Source: Rhizobium sp. BG4 (GTDB lineage: Bacteria > Pseudomonadota > Alphaproteobacteria > Rhizobiales > Rhizobiaceae). Taken from it: a stretch of 64,000 nucleotides of DNA. A program made the position numbers and the translations under genes. Of the stretch, positions 1 to 8,924 are shown piece by piece. Position 1 is the stretch's first letter. Each line of letters begins with the position of its first letter. The stretch is taken from assembly GCF_016864575.1 (NCBI RefSeq), contig NZ_CP044126.1, forward strand, positions 1,116,001 through 1,180,000, read 5' to 3'. The notes under the pieces are model-generated. The model saw only the letters and a list, made by a program, of their open reading frames with translations. It was not told where the DNA came from and did no database searches.

Positions 1-843
1 GTCGAGGTTCAGAACCTCCGGCAGGAAGGACACGAGAATGCCGCCGGCAATCGGCCCGAGAAGCAACCGCGCGCCGCCGATCATCACCATGAGTGCCAGA
101 TAGATGCTCGGGAAGGAGGCGAACTGGCTTGGCGAGATGTGGCGCAGGAAATAGGCGAGCAGTACGCCGGAGACACCGGCAAAGACGCCGCTGACCACGA
201 AGGCGCCGATCTTGTGGCGGCCGACATTGATGCCGAGCGAGGCCGCCAGCTTCTCGTTTTCGCGGATGGCGCGCAGCGTGCGGCCATAGGGCGAATTGAT
301 GATCGCCCAGCTGGCGATGGCGCTAAGCGTCACGAAAGCCAGGACGACGAAGTAGTAAGGCACGAGATCGTCGGCACGCATGCCGAAGAAGCCGACCGGC
401 AGCTGCAGGTCGAGCCCTGTCGCCGCCCCGGTGAAGTCACCGCCATTGGTCAGCACGATGGTCAGCAGCTGGCCGAAGGCGAAGGTCATGATGACGAAGT
501 GGTGGCCGCTGACGCGCAGCGACGGCACGCCGATCACCGCCGCAAAGGCCGCCGCCGCGATGCCGCCGATCGGCAGCGCCAGCCAGAAGCCGATGCCGGT
601 ATCGCGGGCAAGCAGCGCCGCCGCATAGGCGCCGACACCGACGAGTGCCGCATGTCCCATCGAGAGAATGCCGGTCTGACCGAAAAGTACCGAGAGACCG
701 TAGAGGGCGACGATGTTGATGCCGGCCGAAATGGCGAGCGACAGCATGCGGTTGCTGGCGCCGATTGCCGGAACGAATGCGAGGATCGCCAGTACGACGA
801 GAGCCGGGGCCAGCGAGCGGAGCGACGAAAGAGGGGTGTTCAT
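1..843 (-). CDS. livM: Branched-chain amino acid ABC transporter permease LivM (3' end cut by window)
   Basis: This is an inner-membrane permease of a LIV/HAAT-type ABC importer. Read on the minus strand from the ATG at 843, the frame stays open to base 1, so the C-terminus lies outside the window. The N-terminus is a hydrophobic segment followed by GLSVLFGQTGILSMGHAAL, the G-Q-x-S-x-GHA region typical of LivM proteins. Near the window edge the frame reads MVMIGGARLLLGPIAGG, the usual late LivM loop, so probably only a few dozen residues are missing. It lies 19 bases downstream of the second permease gene, in the operon order binding protein, LivH, LivM. The ATPases livG and livF are expected just beyond the window. 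The substrate is not shown by sequence; members of this family also carry amides, polyols and other small solutes. Confidence 0.88.
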   Translation of the reverse strand, partial: MNTPLSSLRSLAPALVVLAILAFVPAIGASNRMLSLAISAGINIVALYGLSVLFGQTGILSMGHAALVGVGAYAAALLARDTGIGFWLALPIGGIAAAAFAAVIGVPSLRVSGHHFVIMTFAFGQLLTIVLTNGGDFTGAATGLDLQLPVGFFGMRADDLVPYYFVVLAFVTLSAIASWAIINSPYGRTLRAIRENEKLAASLGINVGRHKIGAFVVSGVFAGVSGVLLAYFLRHISPSQFASFPSIYLALMVMIGGARLLLGPIAGGILVSFLPEVLNLD

Positions 844-862
844 AGCATGTGCCTTTCGTGCG

Positions 863-1732
863 TCACGCCATCTTCGGGCCGCTGGTGCCGCCGAACAGGC
901 CGTTCGGGCGGAAGAGCAGCACGAGGATCATCAGGGCGAAGGAATAGGCGTCGGTCCAGGCGGAGAAGCCGTAACCGGCGCTGAAACCCTCGACGATGCC
1001 GAGGATCAGGCCGGCGACGACGGCGCCCGTCAGGTTTCCGAGGCCGCCGATCAGCGCGACGGCAAATCCCTTCATGACCATCGTGCCGCCGGTAAACGGC
1101 GTGATGGGGAAGAGGGCGATCAGCAGCGCGCCGCCGAGACCGGCAAGGGCGCTGCCGAGCACGAAGACGCCGGTGATATAGCGGCGCACCGGAATACCCA
1201 TCAGGGCCGCGGTATCGCGATCGTCGACGGCGGCGCGGAGCGCGCGGCCATAGCGGCTGCGGGTGACCATGACGAAAGTGAGCGCCACGACGGCGATGGT
1301 GACGAGGATGACCATGACGCGAACCGAGGCGATGCGCACACCCGCGACATCCCAGATGCCGGTCAGCGGCCGCGGAATGCTCTTCTGGTTCGGGTCGTAG
1401 AAGAAGATGACGATGTGCTGCAGCACGACGATCAGGCCGAGCGAAACGATGAAGCCGTTGGTCGGGCGCGTGAGCGTGAAGCGGAAGAGCCCGCGCTCGA
1501 GAACGAACCCCATGACCCCGACGGCAAGAATGGCAAGCACGAGGGCCAGATAGAAGCTCAGGCCTGCCTGCACGGCAAGCCAGGTGACGATGCTGCCGAC
1601 CATCAGGAACTCGCCATGGGCGAAATTGATGATGCCGGTCAGTCCGAAGATCAAGGTAACCCCGACGGCGATCAGCGTGATGACGCTTGCGATCGACAGA
1701 CCGTTGAGGATTTGCTGAATGAGAATGTCCAC
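863..1732 (-). CDS. livH: Branched-chain amino acid ABC transporter permease LivH
   Basis: This is the second permease of the LIV-type importer, 289 residues from the GTG at 1732. That is the usual LivH size. It has alternating hydrophobic segments and the hallmark GLTGIINFAHGEFLMVG near residue 30. The open frame extends upstream to 1825, but the extra residues are polar and unlike LivH, so the GTG followed by DILIQQILNGLS is preferred. It follows the broken binding-protein gene by about 100 bases and precedes livM by 19 bases. The membrane part of the transporter therefore appears intact even though the adjacent binding protein is frameshifted. Confidence 0.87.
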   Translation of the reverse strand: MDILIQQILNGLSIASVITLIAVGVTLIFGLTGIINFAHGEFLMVGSIVTWLAVQAGLSFYLALVLAILAVGVMGFVLERGLFRFTLTRPTNGFIVSLGLIVVLQHIVIFFYDPNQKSIPRPLTGIWDVAGVRIASVRVMVILVTIAVVALTFVMVTRSRYGRALRAAVDDRDTAALMGIPVRRYITGVFVLGSALAGLGGALLIALFPITPFTGGTMVMKGFAVALIGGLGNLTGAVVAGLILGIVEGFSAGYGFSAWTDAYSFALMILVLLFRPNGLFGGTSGPKMA

Positions 1733-1832
1733 AGCCCTGTTCCGCTGTTGCGCGGACCGCACGGGCGGCCCGTCGGTTTTCTGAATGAAAGTCCCGCCGG
1801 CGCAGGGGGCCGGCGGGAGGCGCATCGGCAGT

Positions 1833-3043
1833 TTATTCCGCGGGGGCTTCGGCGGGTGGCTGCTGCATCGCGCAGGAGATGTCGCCGCCCGGAGCTGCGG
1901 CGCAGACCTCGGTCGCGTGCGTCACCTGATGGCTCTTGTTGAAGGAGAGATCGTCGGAGACGACGCCCTTGTGATGGAGCGATTCAAGCGCTGCGACCGT
2001 CTTGTCCGGATCGAGCGAGCCGGCCTTGGTCCAGGCTTCAGCGAGCATGTGGACATAATCGTAGTAGAGCAGCGAGACCGAGGAGGTCACGCCCTTCGGG
2101 GCGCCGGCGGCGAAGTAGGCCTTGAAATAGGTCTTCGCGTTGGCGTTGGAGGATTCACCCCAGCAGATCGGCACGCAGCTCATGGCGACCGGAACGTCGG
2201 CGGAAAGACCGCGCTCCTTCCAGATGCCCGGATCGACGCCGAACAGGAAGTAGCTCGGTGCAACGCCGAGTTCGAGCGCCTGCGGCAGGGCCGTCAGCGT
2301 CGAGTCGCCATTGTACCAGAAGTGCACGACGTCAGGATTGAGGCTCTTGGCGCGCGTCAGGAACGGCGAGAAGTCGGTAGTGTCAGGCGGGTAGGAAATG
2401 ACTTCAGGCACTTCCTGGCCCTCGGCCTTCAGCGCCTTGACGTAATAGGAGGTCAGGAACTGGCCGGTCGCGTCGTTGCCGACGATGACGACTGATTTCT
2501 TCAGCGGATGGCCGACCAGAGGCGTCAGCAGGCTGAGAACGCCGCGGGCGGTCGAGCCGGAGCGCTGGAATTCCTGCGGCTCGGACTGGAAGAGGTAGTG
2601 ATCCTCAGCGCCGGGGCGACGGACTGCGGGTTCAGGATCTTGGCCAGCGTGCTGTTGCCGGCAAACTGGATGACCTTGGCGGGCTGGGTGATTTTGGTCA
2701 TCGCCAGCGTGAAGTCGTGGGTTTCGGAACCGAAGATCGCCGAGACCTTCTCGTCGCGGACAAGCTCCTGCGTTGCCGCGATTGCGGTGGAGATATCTGT
2801 GCGGTCGTCGCGCTTCACCATCTCGACCTTGTAGGTCTTGTCACCAACCTTGACGCCTCCCGCGTCGTTGATTTCCTTGACCGCCAGGCCGACGCCTGCC
2901 GGCAGGGTATGGCCGGCCGAGACGAAGGCGCCCGATTCCGCCGCGACGACACCGATCTTGATCGTGTCTTCGGCGGCTGCCATTTGCATAGACGCGCCGA
3001 GGCCCAGCGCTAGAGAAATGCCTCCCAAAACAAGTGATCGCAC
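1833..3043 (-). pseudogene. LIV-type ABC transporter substrate-binding protein, frameshifted
   Basis: This would be the periplasmic binding protein of the livHM transporter. The GTG at 3043 follows GGGAGGATGAGACC and begins a signal peptide ending in MAAA, then EDTIKIGVVAAESGAF, a standard type 1 periplasmic-binding fold start. The frame breaks near 2611. Upstream it reads ILNPQSVAP; homologous sequence resumes in another frame as EDHYLFQSEPQEFQRSG and runs to the stop at 1833. The total length of 1211 bases is one short of a multiple of three. Restoring one C after 2610 (a G on the coding strand, giving VAPGAEDHY) would rebuild a protein of about 403 residues, the normal family length. This is either a real one-base deletion in a GC run or a sequencing error; the transporter would lose its receptor if the deletion is real. 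Confidence 0.82.
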
Positions 3044-3080
3044 GGTCTCATCCTCCCGATGCAGATTTTGCGTACTTACC

Positions 3081-3097
3081 GGGTTGTCGTACAACCC
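3081..3097. promoter_or_regulatory. Inverted-repeat operator candidate between liv operon and sugar operon
   Basis: GGGTTGT-CGT-ACAACCC is a perfect 7-bp inverted repeat, 38 bases upstream of the binding-protein start and 93 bases upstream of the divergent aldo/keto reductase. A further half site, GGGTTG, sits at 3113. The core TTGTcgtACAA resembles operators of GntR- or LacI-type repressors. No cognate regulator lies next to it in the window, so the regulator is unknown. Its place suggests joint control of uptake and catabolism. Confidence 0.5.
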
Positions 3098-3189
3098 TGT
3101 TTTCTGATAATTGGGTTGACGGAGAATGTCAAGCAAGTCCAACCAAGCGGCGCCGGTGTGCCGGCCACCGCAAAACGAGGGAGTGAGTT

Positions 3190-4176
3190 ATGCGAACCAA
3201 GGAATTCGGCCGCACCGGCCGGAAGGTCAGCGAGATCGGCTTTGGCGCCTGGGCGATCGGCGCAGCATGGGGGGAAGTGAATGACGAGGAGGCGCTTGCC
3301 GCCCTTCACGCCGCTCTCGATACCGGCGTCACCTTCATCGATACGGCCGATGTCTATGGCGACGGCCATTCGGAGCGGCTGATTGCCAAGGTGATGAAAG
3401 AGCGGGGCGGCGCGCGTCCGTTCATCGCCACCAAGGCCGGGCGTCGCCTGCCGCAACAATCGGTCGAGGGCTACAGCGCAGAAAACCTCGACGGCTGGAT
3501 CGATCGCAGCCTGAAGAACCTTGAGACGGATTGCCTCGATCTCGTGCAGCTGCATTGCCCGCCGACGGATCTCTACTATCACCCGGAGGTCTTCGGCCGG
3601 CTCGACCGCCTTGTCGAACAGGGCAAGATCCGCAACTACGGCGTCAGCGTTGAGCGTGTCGAGGAAGCGCTGAAGGCGATCGAATATCCTGGCGTCGTCA
3701 GCGTCCAGATCATCTTCAATGCCTTCCGCCAGCGCCCGATCGAGCATTTCTTCAAGCAGGCTCTGGAAAAGAAGGTGGCGATCATTGCCCGCGTGCCGCT
3801 GGCAAGCGGCCTTCTATCCGGCAAGTTCAAGAAGGACACCAAGTTCGAAGCCAACGATCATCGCCTGTTCAACCGCAACGGCGAGGCCTTCGATGTCGGC
3901 GAGACTTTCTCCGGCGTGCCCTATGAGGTCGGTCTCGAAGCCGTCGAGAAGGTTCGTCCGCTGGTTTCTGGCGATACGACCATGGCGAAATTCGCGCTGC
4001 GCTGGATCCTGATGTTCGACGCCGTGACGGTGGCGATCCCGGGTGCGCGCAATCCGGCGCAGGCGAGTTCGAATGCCGAGGCCGCCGGTCTTCCGGCCAT
4101 TTCCGACAGCGCGATGCAGCAGATCAAGTCGATCTACGACACCTACATCAAGCAGTATGTGCATCAGCGCTGGTAG
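3190..4176 (+). CDS. Aldo/keto reductase
   Basis: This is an NADP(H)-dependent oxidoreductase of the aldo/keto reductase superfamily, 328 residues, cytoplasmic. It has the (beta/alpha)8 barrel layout and the catalytic tetrad: Asp and Tyr in DTADVYGDGHSERLI (about residues 50-64), Lys in ATKAGRR, and His in LVQLHCPP. ATG at 3190 follows GAGGGAGTGAGTT. It is the first gene of a three-gene run (3190-6053) with a lactonase-like hydrolase and a second reductase. It therefore probably reduces or oxidises a sugar-derived aldehyde or ketone in that pathway; the exact substrate cannot be read from sequence. Confidence 0.9.
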   Translation: MRTKEFGRTGRKVSEIGFGAWAIGAAWGEVNDEEALAALHAALDTGVTFIDTADVYGDGHSERLIAKVMKERGGARPFIATKAGRRLPQQSVEGYSAENLDGWIDRSLKNLETDCLDLVQLHCPPTDLYYHPEVFGRLDRLVEQGKIRNYGVSVERVEEALKAIEYPGVVSVQIIFNAFRQRPIEHFFKQALEKKVAIIARVPLASGLLSGKFKKDTKFEANDHRLFNRNGEAFDVGETFSGVPYEVGLEAVEKVRPLVSGDTTMAKFALRWILMFDAVTVAIPGARNPAQASSNAEAAGLPAISDSAMQQIKSIYDTYIKQYVHQRW

Positions 4177-4188
4177 GGGATTTCAGCC

Positions 4189-5064
4189 ATGACGAGCCCT
4201 ATCATCGATTCCCATCATCACTTCTGGGACCCCGCCAGCGGCGGCGACTATGGCTGGCTGAGCGGCCCGTTCGAGCCGATCAACCGCGTCTTCGAGCCTG
4301 ATGATCTTCGCCCGGCGCTGCAGAAAAACGGCGTCTCCGGCACCGTCCTTGTCCAGACCTGGAACGATCTCGGCGAGACCTGGGATTTCATCCGCACGGC
4401 CGAAGCCACGGATTTCGTCGCCGGCGTCGTCGGTTGGGTGGACCTGACCGACCCGAAGCTCGGCCAGACGCTTGCCGAACTCAAGTCTTCGCCCGAAGGC
4501 AAATGGCTGGTCGGCGTGCGCCACCTGATCCAGACGGAGAGCGATCCGAACTGGCTGCTGCGCGCCGATGTGAAGGCCGGACTGCTGGCCGTCCAGGCTT
4601 CGGGTCTGGTCTACGATCTGGTGCCGAACCTGCCGCAGCTGCCCTCCTGCATCACGACGGCGCAGGCCTTCCCCGAGATGCGCTTCGTGCTCGACCACAT
4701 TTCGAAGCCCGAAATCCGCAATCGCGGTTTTGACGAATGGGCGGTGCTGATCCGGCAGTTCAGGGGGCAACGCGATCACGTCTGGTGCAAGCTATCGGGC
4801 ATGGTCACCGAAGCGAACTGGCAGAGCTGGACGCCTGAGGATCTCAAGCCCTATGTCCATGAGGTGCTCGATGTCTTCGGCACGGATCGCTGCATGTTCG
4901 GCACCGACTGGCCGGTCTGCCTCGTCGCGGCGAGCTACGACCGCGTTGTCGAGGCGCTGCAGGAATGCCTCAACGATCTTTCCAGCGCTGAGCGGGAGCG
5001 GATCTTCGGGCTGAACGCCATCGAGGCCTATCGTCTCCCCGGCTTTCAGGAGCGCAAGGCATGA
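4189..5064 (+). CDS. Amidohydrolase-family lactonase (L-fuconolactonase-like)
   Basis: This 291-residue cytoplasmic hydrolase belongs to the amidohydrolase_2 family. It opens with PIIDSHHHFWDP, the metal-site motif shared with L-fuconolactonase and 2-pyrone-4,6-dicarboxylate lactonase. Other family marks are RFVLDHISKPEIR near residue 170 and MFGTDWPVC near 245, which carries the catalytic Asp. It starts 12 bases after the first aldo/keto reductase, and its stop overlaps the start of the next gene by four bases (ATGA), so translation is coupled. With a downstream reductase resembling L-fucose dehydrogenase, the likely role is opening the lactone made from a sugar such as L-fucose. Family assignment is firm; substrate is inference. 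Confidence 0.85.
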   Translation: MTSPIIDSHHHFWDPASGGDYGWLSGPFEPINRVFEPDDLRPALQKNGVSGTVLVQTWNDLGETWDFIRTAEATDFVAGVVGWVDLTDPKLGQTLAELKSSPEGKWLVGVRHLIQTESDPNWLLRADVKAGLLAVQASGLVYDLVPNLPQLPSCITTAQAFPEMRFVLDHISKPEIRNRGFDEWAVLIRQFRGQRDHVWCKLSGMVTEANWQSWTPEDLKPYVHEVLDVFGTDRCMFGTDWPVCLVAASYDRVVEALQECLNDLSSAERERIFGLNAIEAYRLPGFQERKA

Positions 5065-6053
5065 CTGACGCTAAGACCTCGAGCAAGATCGGCTTTGCCT
5101 CGCGCCTCGGCTTTGGCGCGAGTGGTATCGGGACGCTCTATCGCGACGTCACCGAGGCGCAGGCGGCCGAAGTGCTGGCTGCGGCCTATGGAGGCGGGAT
5201 GCGCTATTTCGATACCGCGCCGCTCTATGGCCATGGGCTGAGCGAATTGCGTCTCGGCACCTTCCTGCGGACCATCGATCGCAAGACCGTCACCGTCTCG
5301 ACCAAGGCCGGCCGCTATATGGCGCCGCCCTATGGCGAGGCGGTCGATTACGGTCTCTGGGCCTCGCCGCTGCGGCTCAAGCCGGTCTTCGACTACAGCT
5401 ATGCCGGAACGATGCGCTCGCTGGAGCAGTCGGCGAGCCGGCTGGGTATTGCCGATTTCGATCTGGTCTATATCCATGATGTCGACCGCTTCACCCATGG
5501 CGATGCCTATGAGCGGCGCTTCAACGAGGCCGTCGAGGGCTGCTATCGGGCGCTCGCCGATCTCCGCAAGGCCGGTCACATCAAGGCGATCGGTGTCGGT
5601 GTCAACGAGAGCGACGTCGCGACGCGGTTCATCAAGGCCTGCGCGCTCGATGCGGTGATGATGGCCGGGCGCTACACCCTGCTCGACCGGGCCGCCGAGG
5701 CCGACCTTTTGCCGGAAGCACAGCGCCAGGGCGTCGAGATCGTCGTTGCCGGGGTGTTCAATTCGGGCATTCTCGCAACAGGCCCCGCAAGCTCGGGAAC
5801 GACCTTCGATTATGGCGCGCCGCCCGAGCATGTGGTCGCAAGGGCAAAGCGGATCGAGGAGATCTGCACGCGTCACGGCGTTCCGCTGCAGGCGGCGGCG
5901 ATCCAGTTCGCCTTCCGCAATCCGCAGGTCTCAGCGGCCGTTCTCGGCATGAGCCGGCCGGAACGGATCGCGCAGAATCTCGACTGGGCGAAACTGCCGA
6001 TCCCCGAGGCTCTGTGGCAGGAAACCGACGCGCTCTTCGAGCGCGAAGGCTAA
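5061..6053 (+). CDS. Aldo/keto reductase, aldose (L-fucose type) 1-dehydrogenase-like
   Basis: This is a 330-residue aldo/keto reductase. The tetrad is visible: Asp and Tyr in DTAPLYGHGLSELRLG, Lys in STKAGRY, His in LVYIHDVDR. The unusual insertion after the Lys strand (PPYGEAVDYGLWASP) and the general pattern resemble D-threo-aldose / L-fucose 1-dehydrogenases and pyridoxal dehydrogenases. That type oxidises a sugar to its lactone. The upstream gene, overlapped by four bases, encodes a lactonase, so the two would act in sequence: sugar to lactone to aldonate. A terminator follows directly. Confidence 0.86.
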   Translation: MTDAKTSSKIGFASRLGFGASGIGTLYRDVTEAQAAEVLAAAYGGGMRYFDTAPLYGHGLSELRLGTFLRTIDRKTVTVSTKAGRYMAPPYGEAVDYGLWASPLRLKPVFDYSYAGTMRSLEQSASRLGIADFDLVYIHDVDRFTHGDAYERRFNEAVEGCYRALADLRKAGHIKAIGVGVNESDVATRFIKACALDAVMMAGRYTLLDRAAEADLLPEAQRQGVEIVVAGVFNSGILATGPASSGTTFDYGAPPEHVVARAKRIEEICTRHGVPLQAAAIQFAFRNPQVSAAVLGMSRPERIAQNLDWAKLPIPEALWQETDALFEREG

Positions 6054-6060
6054 GATCAGG

Positions 6061-6090
6061 CGCCCGCGTGGAGAACGCGCGGGCGTCTTT
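6061..6090. terminator. Terminator between convergent operons
   Basis: CGCCCGCG (6061-6068) pairs with CGCGGGCG (6078-6085) around a short loop, followed by TCTTT. It sits eight bases after the aldo/keto reductase stop and touches the stop of the convergent iron permease gene. Confidence 0.7.
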
Positions 6091-7751
6091 CAGCGCCTGA
6101 TACTGCCGACCCGCGAGAGCAGGATGACCGGCAGGAGGCTGACGAGCACGATCGCGAGCGCCGCGATCGAGGCCTCCTCATAGGTGCCTCGAGCCGCCTC
6201 GCCGTAGAGATGCGTGGCGAAGGTCTCGACATTCAGCGGGCGCAAAAGCAGCGTCGCTGGCAATTCCTTGACGCAATCGACGAAGACAAGAAGCGCGGCA
6301 GCGGCGATCGCCGTCTTCGACAGTGGCAGATGCACGAGGCGGAACGTGCCTGACGGCGTCTGTCCCAGCGTGCGCGATGCGTGGTCGAGCGAGACGGGAA
6401 TGCGCGCCAATCCGGCGTCGATACCACCCGCCGAAATCGCCAGGAAGCGGACCGTCAGCGCATAGACGAGCGCCGCGCCGGACCCCATGAAGAACAGTCC
6501 AGTGGCGATGCCGAACCATTGCGCACCGGCATGAAAGATCAGCCGGTCGGCGCTGCCGAGAACGATCAGAACGCCGATCGCGACGACAGTGCCGGGCGCG
6601 GCATAGCCGGTTGCGGCAAGGCGCAGCAGTGACGACGAGCCGGTACCGGGCCGCAGACGGGCGGCATAGGCGAGCATCAGGCCGAGAAGGATGGCGGCGG
6701 CTGTGGCGATCGAGGCGAAGAGCACGGTGTTGACCGCTTCGCTGAGGAAATTGGCGGAAACGCCGGCGAAGCGGAAGCGCTTCCAGGCTTCGGAAGCCAG
6801 ATAGATAGCCGGCGCGCCGAAGCCGAGGATAACCGGCAGGAAGCCGAGAGCCGAGAGCAGCATGCCCTTCGGCCGAGACACTTTTTGCGGCTGCAGGCCG
6901 CGGCTGCGGCGGCTGTCGGTGGCATAGCGCTGATTGCGCCTCGCCCAGCGCTCGATGGCGATCAGCGCCACGACGATGAAAAGCAACGCCAGCGCAATCT
7001 GAGAGGCGCCGGGCAGGTCGGTGCGGGTGATCCAGGTCGTATAGATCGAGACGGTCAGCGTTCGCACACCAAGGAATTCGGCGGCACCCACATCGTTCAG
7101 CGTCTCCATCAGCGCCAGGCTGACGCCGACGGCAACGGCCGGGCGGGCGAGCGGCAGAGCGATGTGCCAGAAGACGCCGCGCCTGGTTATGCCGAGCATC
7201 CGCCCGGCCTCGATGAGATTAGCCGACTGCGTCAGGAACATCGCCCTGACGGGGATGTAGACATAGGGATAGAGAACGATGCCGAGCAGCAGGATGCAGC
7301 CGGTCATCGAGCGGATATCCGGCAGGCGGAACTGCCGCGGGCTCTCGTAGCCGAGCATCCAGCGGATCGCGCCCTGCACGGCGCCGATCGGGTGCAGGAT
7401 ATCGAGATAGGCATAGGCGATGATGTAGGTCGGCACCGCGAGCGGCAGCAGCAGCGCCCATTCGAGAATGCGGCGGCCGGGAAAATCATAGGCCGTCACC
7501 AGCCAGGCCGTCAGCGTGCCGATTGCTGCCGTCATCAGCCCGACGCCGGCAAGCAGGATCACGGTATCGGCAAGCGCGACCGGCAGGATGGTGGAGAACA
7601 GATGGCTCCAGAGCGATGGCGAGCCCTTGAAGGCCTCGAAGGCAAGGCCGCCGAAGGGCAGAAGCACGAGAAATGCAACAAGCCCGGCTCCGGAAAGCCA
7701 GGCGCTGACGGGCCGCCTCGCCGGGCGGTTTGCCGCTGATATCAGGGACAT
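6090..7751 (-). CDS. Ferric iron ABC transporter permease (fused double permease, FbpB/AfuB type)
   Basis: This 553-residue inner-membrane protein consists of two fused binding-protein-dependent permease domains, each with about six membrane segments, as in FbpB/SfuB. Each half has an EAA-type loop that docks the ATPase: EAGRMLGITRRGVFWHIALP near residue 190 and DHASRTLGQTPSGTFRLVHLP near residue 460. The ATG at 7751 (MSLISAANRP) is preferred over a GTG at 7781 because the longer form lies inside a stem-loop. It is the third gene of the iron uptake set, after the ATPase and the binding protein, and depends on them for Fe(III) import from the periplasm. Confidence 0.88.
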   Translation of the reverse strand: MSLISAANRPARRPVSAWLSGAGLVAFLVLLPFGGLAFEAFKGSPSLWSHLFSTILPVALADTVILLAGVGLMTAAIGTLTAWLVTAYDFPGRRILEWALLLPLAVPTYIIAYAYLDILHPIGAVQGAIRWMLGYESPRQFRLPDIRSMTGCILLLGIVLYPYVYIPVRAMFLTQSANLIEAGRMLGITRRGVFWHIALPLARPAVAVGVSLALMETLNDVGAAEFLGVRTLTVSIYTTWITRTDLPGASQIALALLFIVVALIAIERWARRNQRYATDSRRSRGLQPQKVSRPKGMLLSALGFLPVILGFGAPAIYLASEAWKRFRFAGVSANFLSEAVNTVLFASIATAAAILLGLMLAYAARLRPGTGSSSLLRLAATGYAAPGTVVAIGVLIVLGSADRLIFHAGAQWFGIATGLFFMGSGAALVYALTVRFLAISAGGIDAGLARIPVSLDHASRTLGQTPSGTFRLVHLPLSKTAIAAAALLVFVDCVKELPATLLLRPLNVETFATHLYGEAARGTYEEASIAALAIVLVSLLPVILLSRVGSIRR

Positions 7752-7771
7752 GCGATCATCCGGGAAGGGAA

Positions 7772-7795
7772 GGGGCGCCACTTAAGCAGCGCCCC
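7772..7795 (-). promoter_or_regulatory. Stem-loop between iron-binding protein and permease genes
   Basis: GGGGCGC (7772-7778) pairs with GCGCCCC (7789-7795). It lies in the 52-base gap after the binding-protein stop. No T run follows on the transcribed side, so it is probably an mRNA-stabilising or partially terminating hairpin. Such hairpins commonly keep binding-protein mRNA more abundant than permease mRNA. Confidence 0.5.
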
Positions 7796-7803
7796 CGATC
7801 GCC

Positions 7804-8823
7804 TTAGTTGTCGAAACCGACCTTGTCGACGAGCGCGCTCGCCTCCTTGCGGTAGCCGACGATCTCGGCAAGCGGCTTGCTGTCGATCTTCAACTCGCCG
7901 AAGGAGGCGATGATCGGATCGACCGAGGCGCCAGCCTTGACCGGATATTCGTAGTTGGCTTCAGCATAGATCTTCTGCGCCTCGTCGGAGACGAGATATT
8001 CGAGAAGCTTCACGGCTTCGGCCTTGTTCGGCGCGTGCTTTGCAACAGCCGCACCGCTGATGTTGACCTGCGTGCCGCCGTTCTTGAAGGTCGGCAGGAC
8101 AACCTTGATCGCCTCGCCCCACTTCACCTGATCCTCGCCGCCCTTACCGGAGCGCATGAGGCCGACATAGTAGGAGTTGGCGATTGCGATGTCGCAGACG
8201 CCGCCGAGGATGTCCTTCGCGCCGTCGCGGTCACCACCGGCCGCCTTGCGGGCGAGGTTGTCCTTGACGCCGGAAAGCCACTTCTCGGTTTCGGCTTCGC
8301 CGTAATGGGCGATGTAGTCGGCAAACAGCGCCGTGTTGTACGGATGCTGGCCGGACCGGATGCAGATCTTGCCCTTCCACTTGGGATCGGCGAGATCTTC
8401 ATAGTTGAAGGCGGTCAGGTCGACATCCTTGGCCGCGTAGAGCACGCGGGCGCGCATCGACAGGCCGAACCAGTAGCCCTTCGCATCGCGAAGCTGTTCC
8501 GGAATGGCGGCGTTGAGCGTTGCGGATTCGATCGGCTGGGTGACGCCCTTTTCGGCGAGATCGACCAGATTGCCGGCGTCGACGGCCATCAGGATATCTG
8601 CCGGAGAGGCTTCGCCTTCGCTTGCCACGCGTTCGGCAAGACCATCCTTCAGGAACACGGTGTTGACCTTGGTGCCGGTCTTTGCCGTGTAGGCTTCCAG
8701 AAGCGGCGCGATCAGCGCCGGCTCTCTTGTCGTGTAGAGATTGAGCTCGGCGGCCGAAACAGTGACCGGAAGAGCGCATAGAGAAACAGCGGCGAATGCC
8801 GCAGACATTTTAACTTGCATCAT
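7804..8823 (-). CDS. Fe(III) ABC transporter periplasmic substrate-binding protein (FbpA type)
   Basis: This is a 339-residue periplasmic iron-binding protein. A signal peptide covers about residues 1-23 (ending VTVSAAE), followed by LNLYTTREPALI, typical for the FbpA/FutA family. The paired tyrosines that ligate Fe(III) appear in IANSYYVGLMRSG. Start is the ATG at 8823 after GGGGGTAGAT; the frame is open to 8880, but the extension crosses the iron box and is not signal-like. An IRO box sits at 8865-8879, so this gene, with the permease behind it, probably starts its own iron-repressed transcript separate from the ATPase gene upstream. Confidence 0.9.
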   Translation of the reverse strand: MMQVKMSAAFAAVSLCALPVTVSAAELNLYTTREPALIAPLLEAYTAKTGTKVNTVFLKDGLAERVASEGEASPADILMAVDAGNLVDLAEKGVTQPIESATLNAAIPEQLRDAKGYWFGLSMRARVLYAAKDVDLTAFNYEDLADPKWKGKICIRSGQHPYNTALFADYIAHYGEAETEKWLSGVKDNLARKAAGGDRDGAKDILGGVCDIAIANSYYVGLMRSGKGGEDQVKWGEAIKVVLPTFKNGGTQVNISGAAVAKHAPNKAEAVKLLEYLVSDEAQKIYAEANYEYPVKAGASVDPIIASFGELKIDSKPLAEIVGYRKEASALVDKVGFDN

Positions 8824-8864
8824 ATCTACCCCCGTAAATGAATGTGCCCCGTAGCTGCAGTTCT

Positions 8865-8879
8865 TGAGGATGATAGTCA
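8865..8879. promoter_or_regulatory. IRO box (RirA-type iron-responsive operator)
   Basis: TGA-GGATGATAG-TCA matches the rhizobial IRO consensus TGA-N9-TCA. It is 42 bases upstream of the iron-binding protein start, a promoter position. In rhizobia this motif is bound by the Fe-S repressor RirA under iron-replete conditions. A second copy precedes the siderophore receptor at 14719-14733. Confidence 0.72.
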
Positions 8880-8894
8880 AGTTTTAAGCCGAAG

Positions 8895-8912
8895 CATCAC
8901 GAAGACGTGATG
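8895..8912. repeat. Short perfect inverted repeat after the iron ATPase gene
   Basis: CATCACG-AAGA-CGTGATG is a 7-bp perfect stem with a four-base loop. It lies 12 bases beyond the ATPase stop and 15 bases before the iron box. It lacks a T tract in either direction, so it may be a weak terminator of the ATPase transcript or a protein-binding site. Confidence 0.45.
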
Positions 8913-8924
8913 TGCGGATGGCTC

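Noticed and set aside
139-1942. Plus-strand frames opposite livM and livH
   Set aside because: They are low-complexity Arg/Asp/Glu-rich translations; the minus strand gives clear permeases.
8895-8912. Calling this hairpin a rho-independent terminator
   Set aside because: No T tract follows on either strand, so it is reported only as an inverted repeat.
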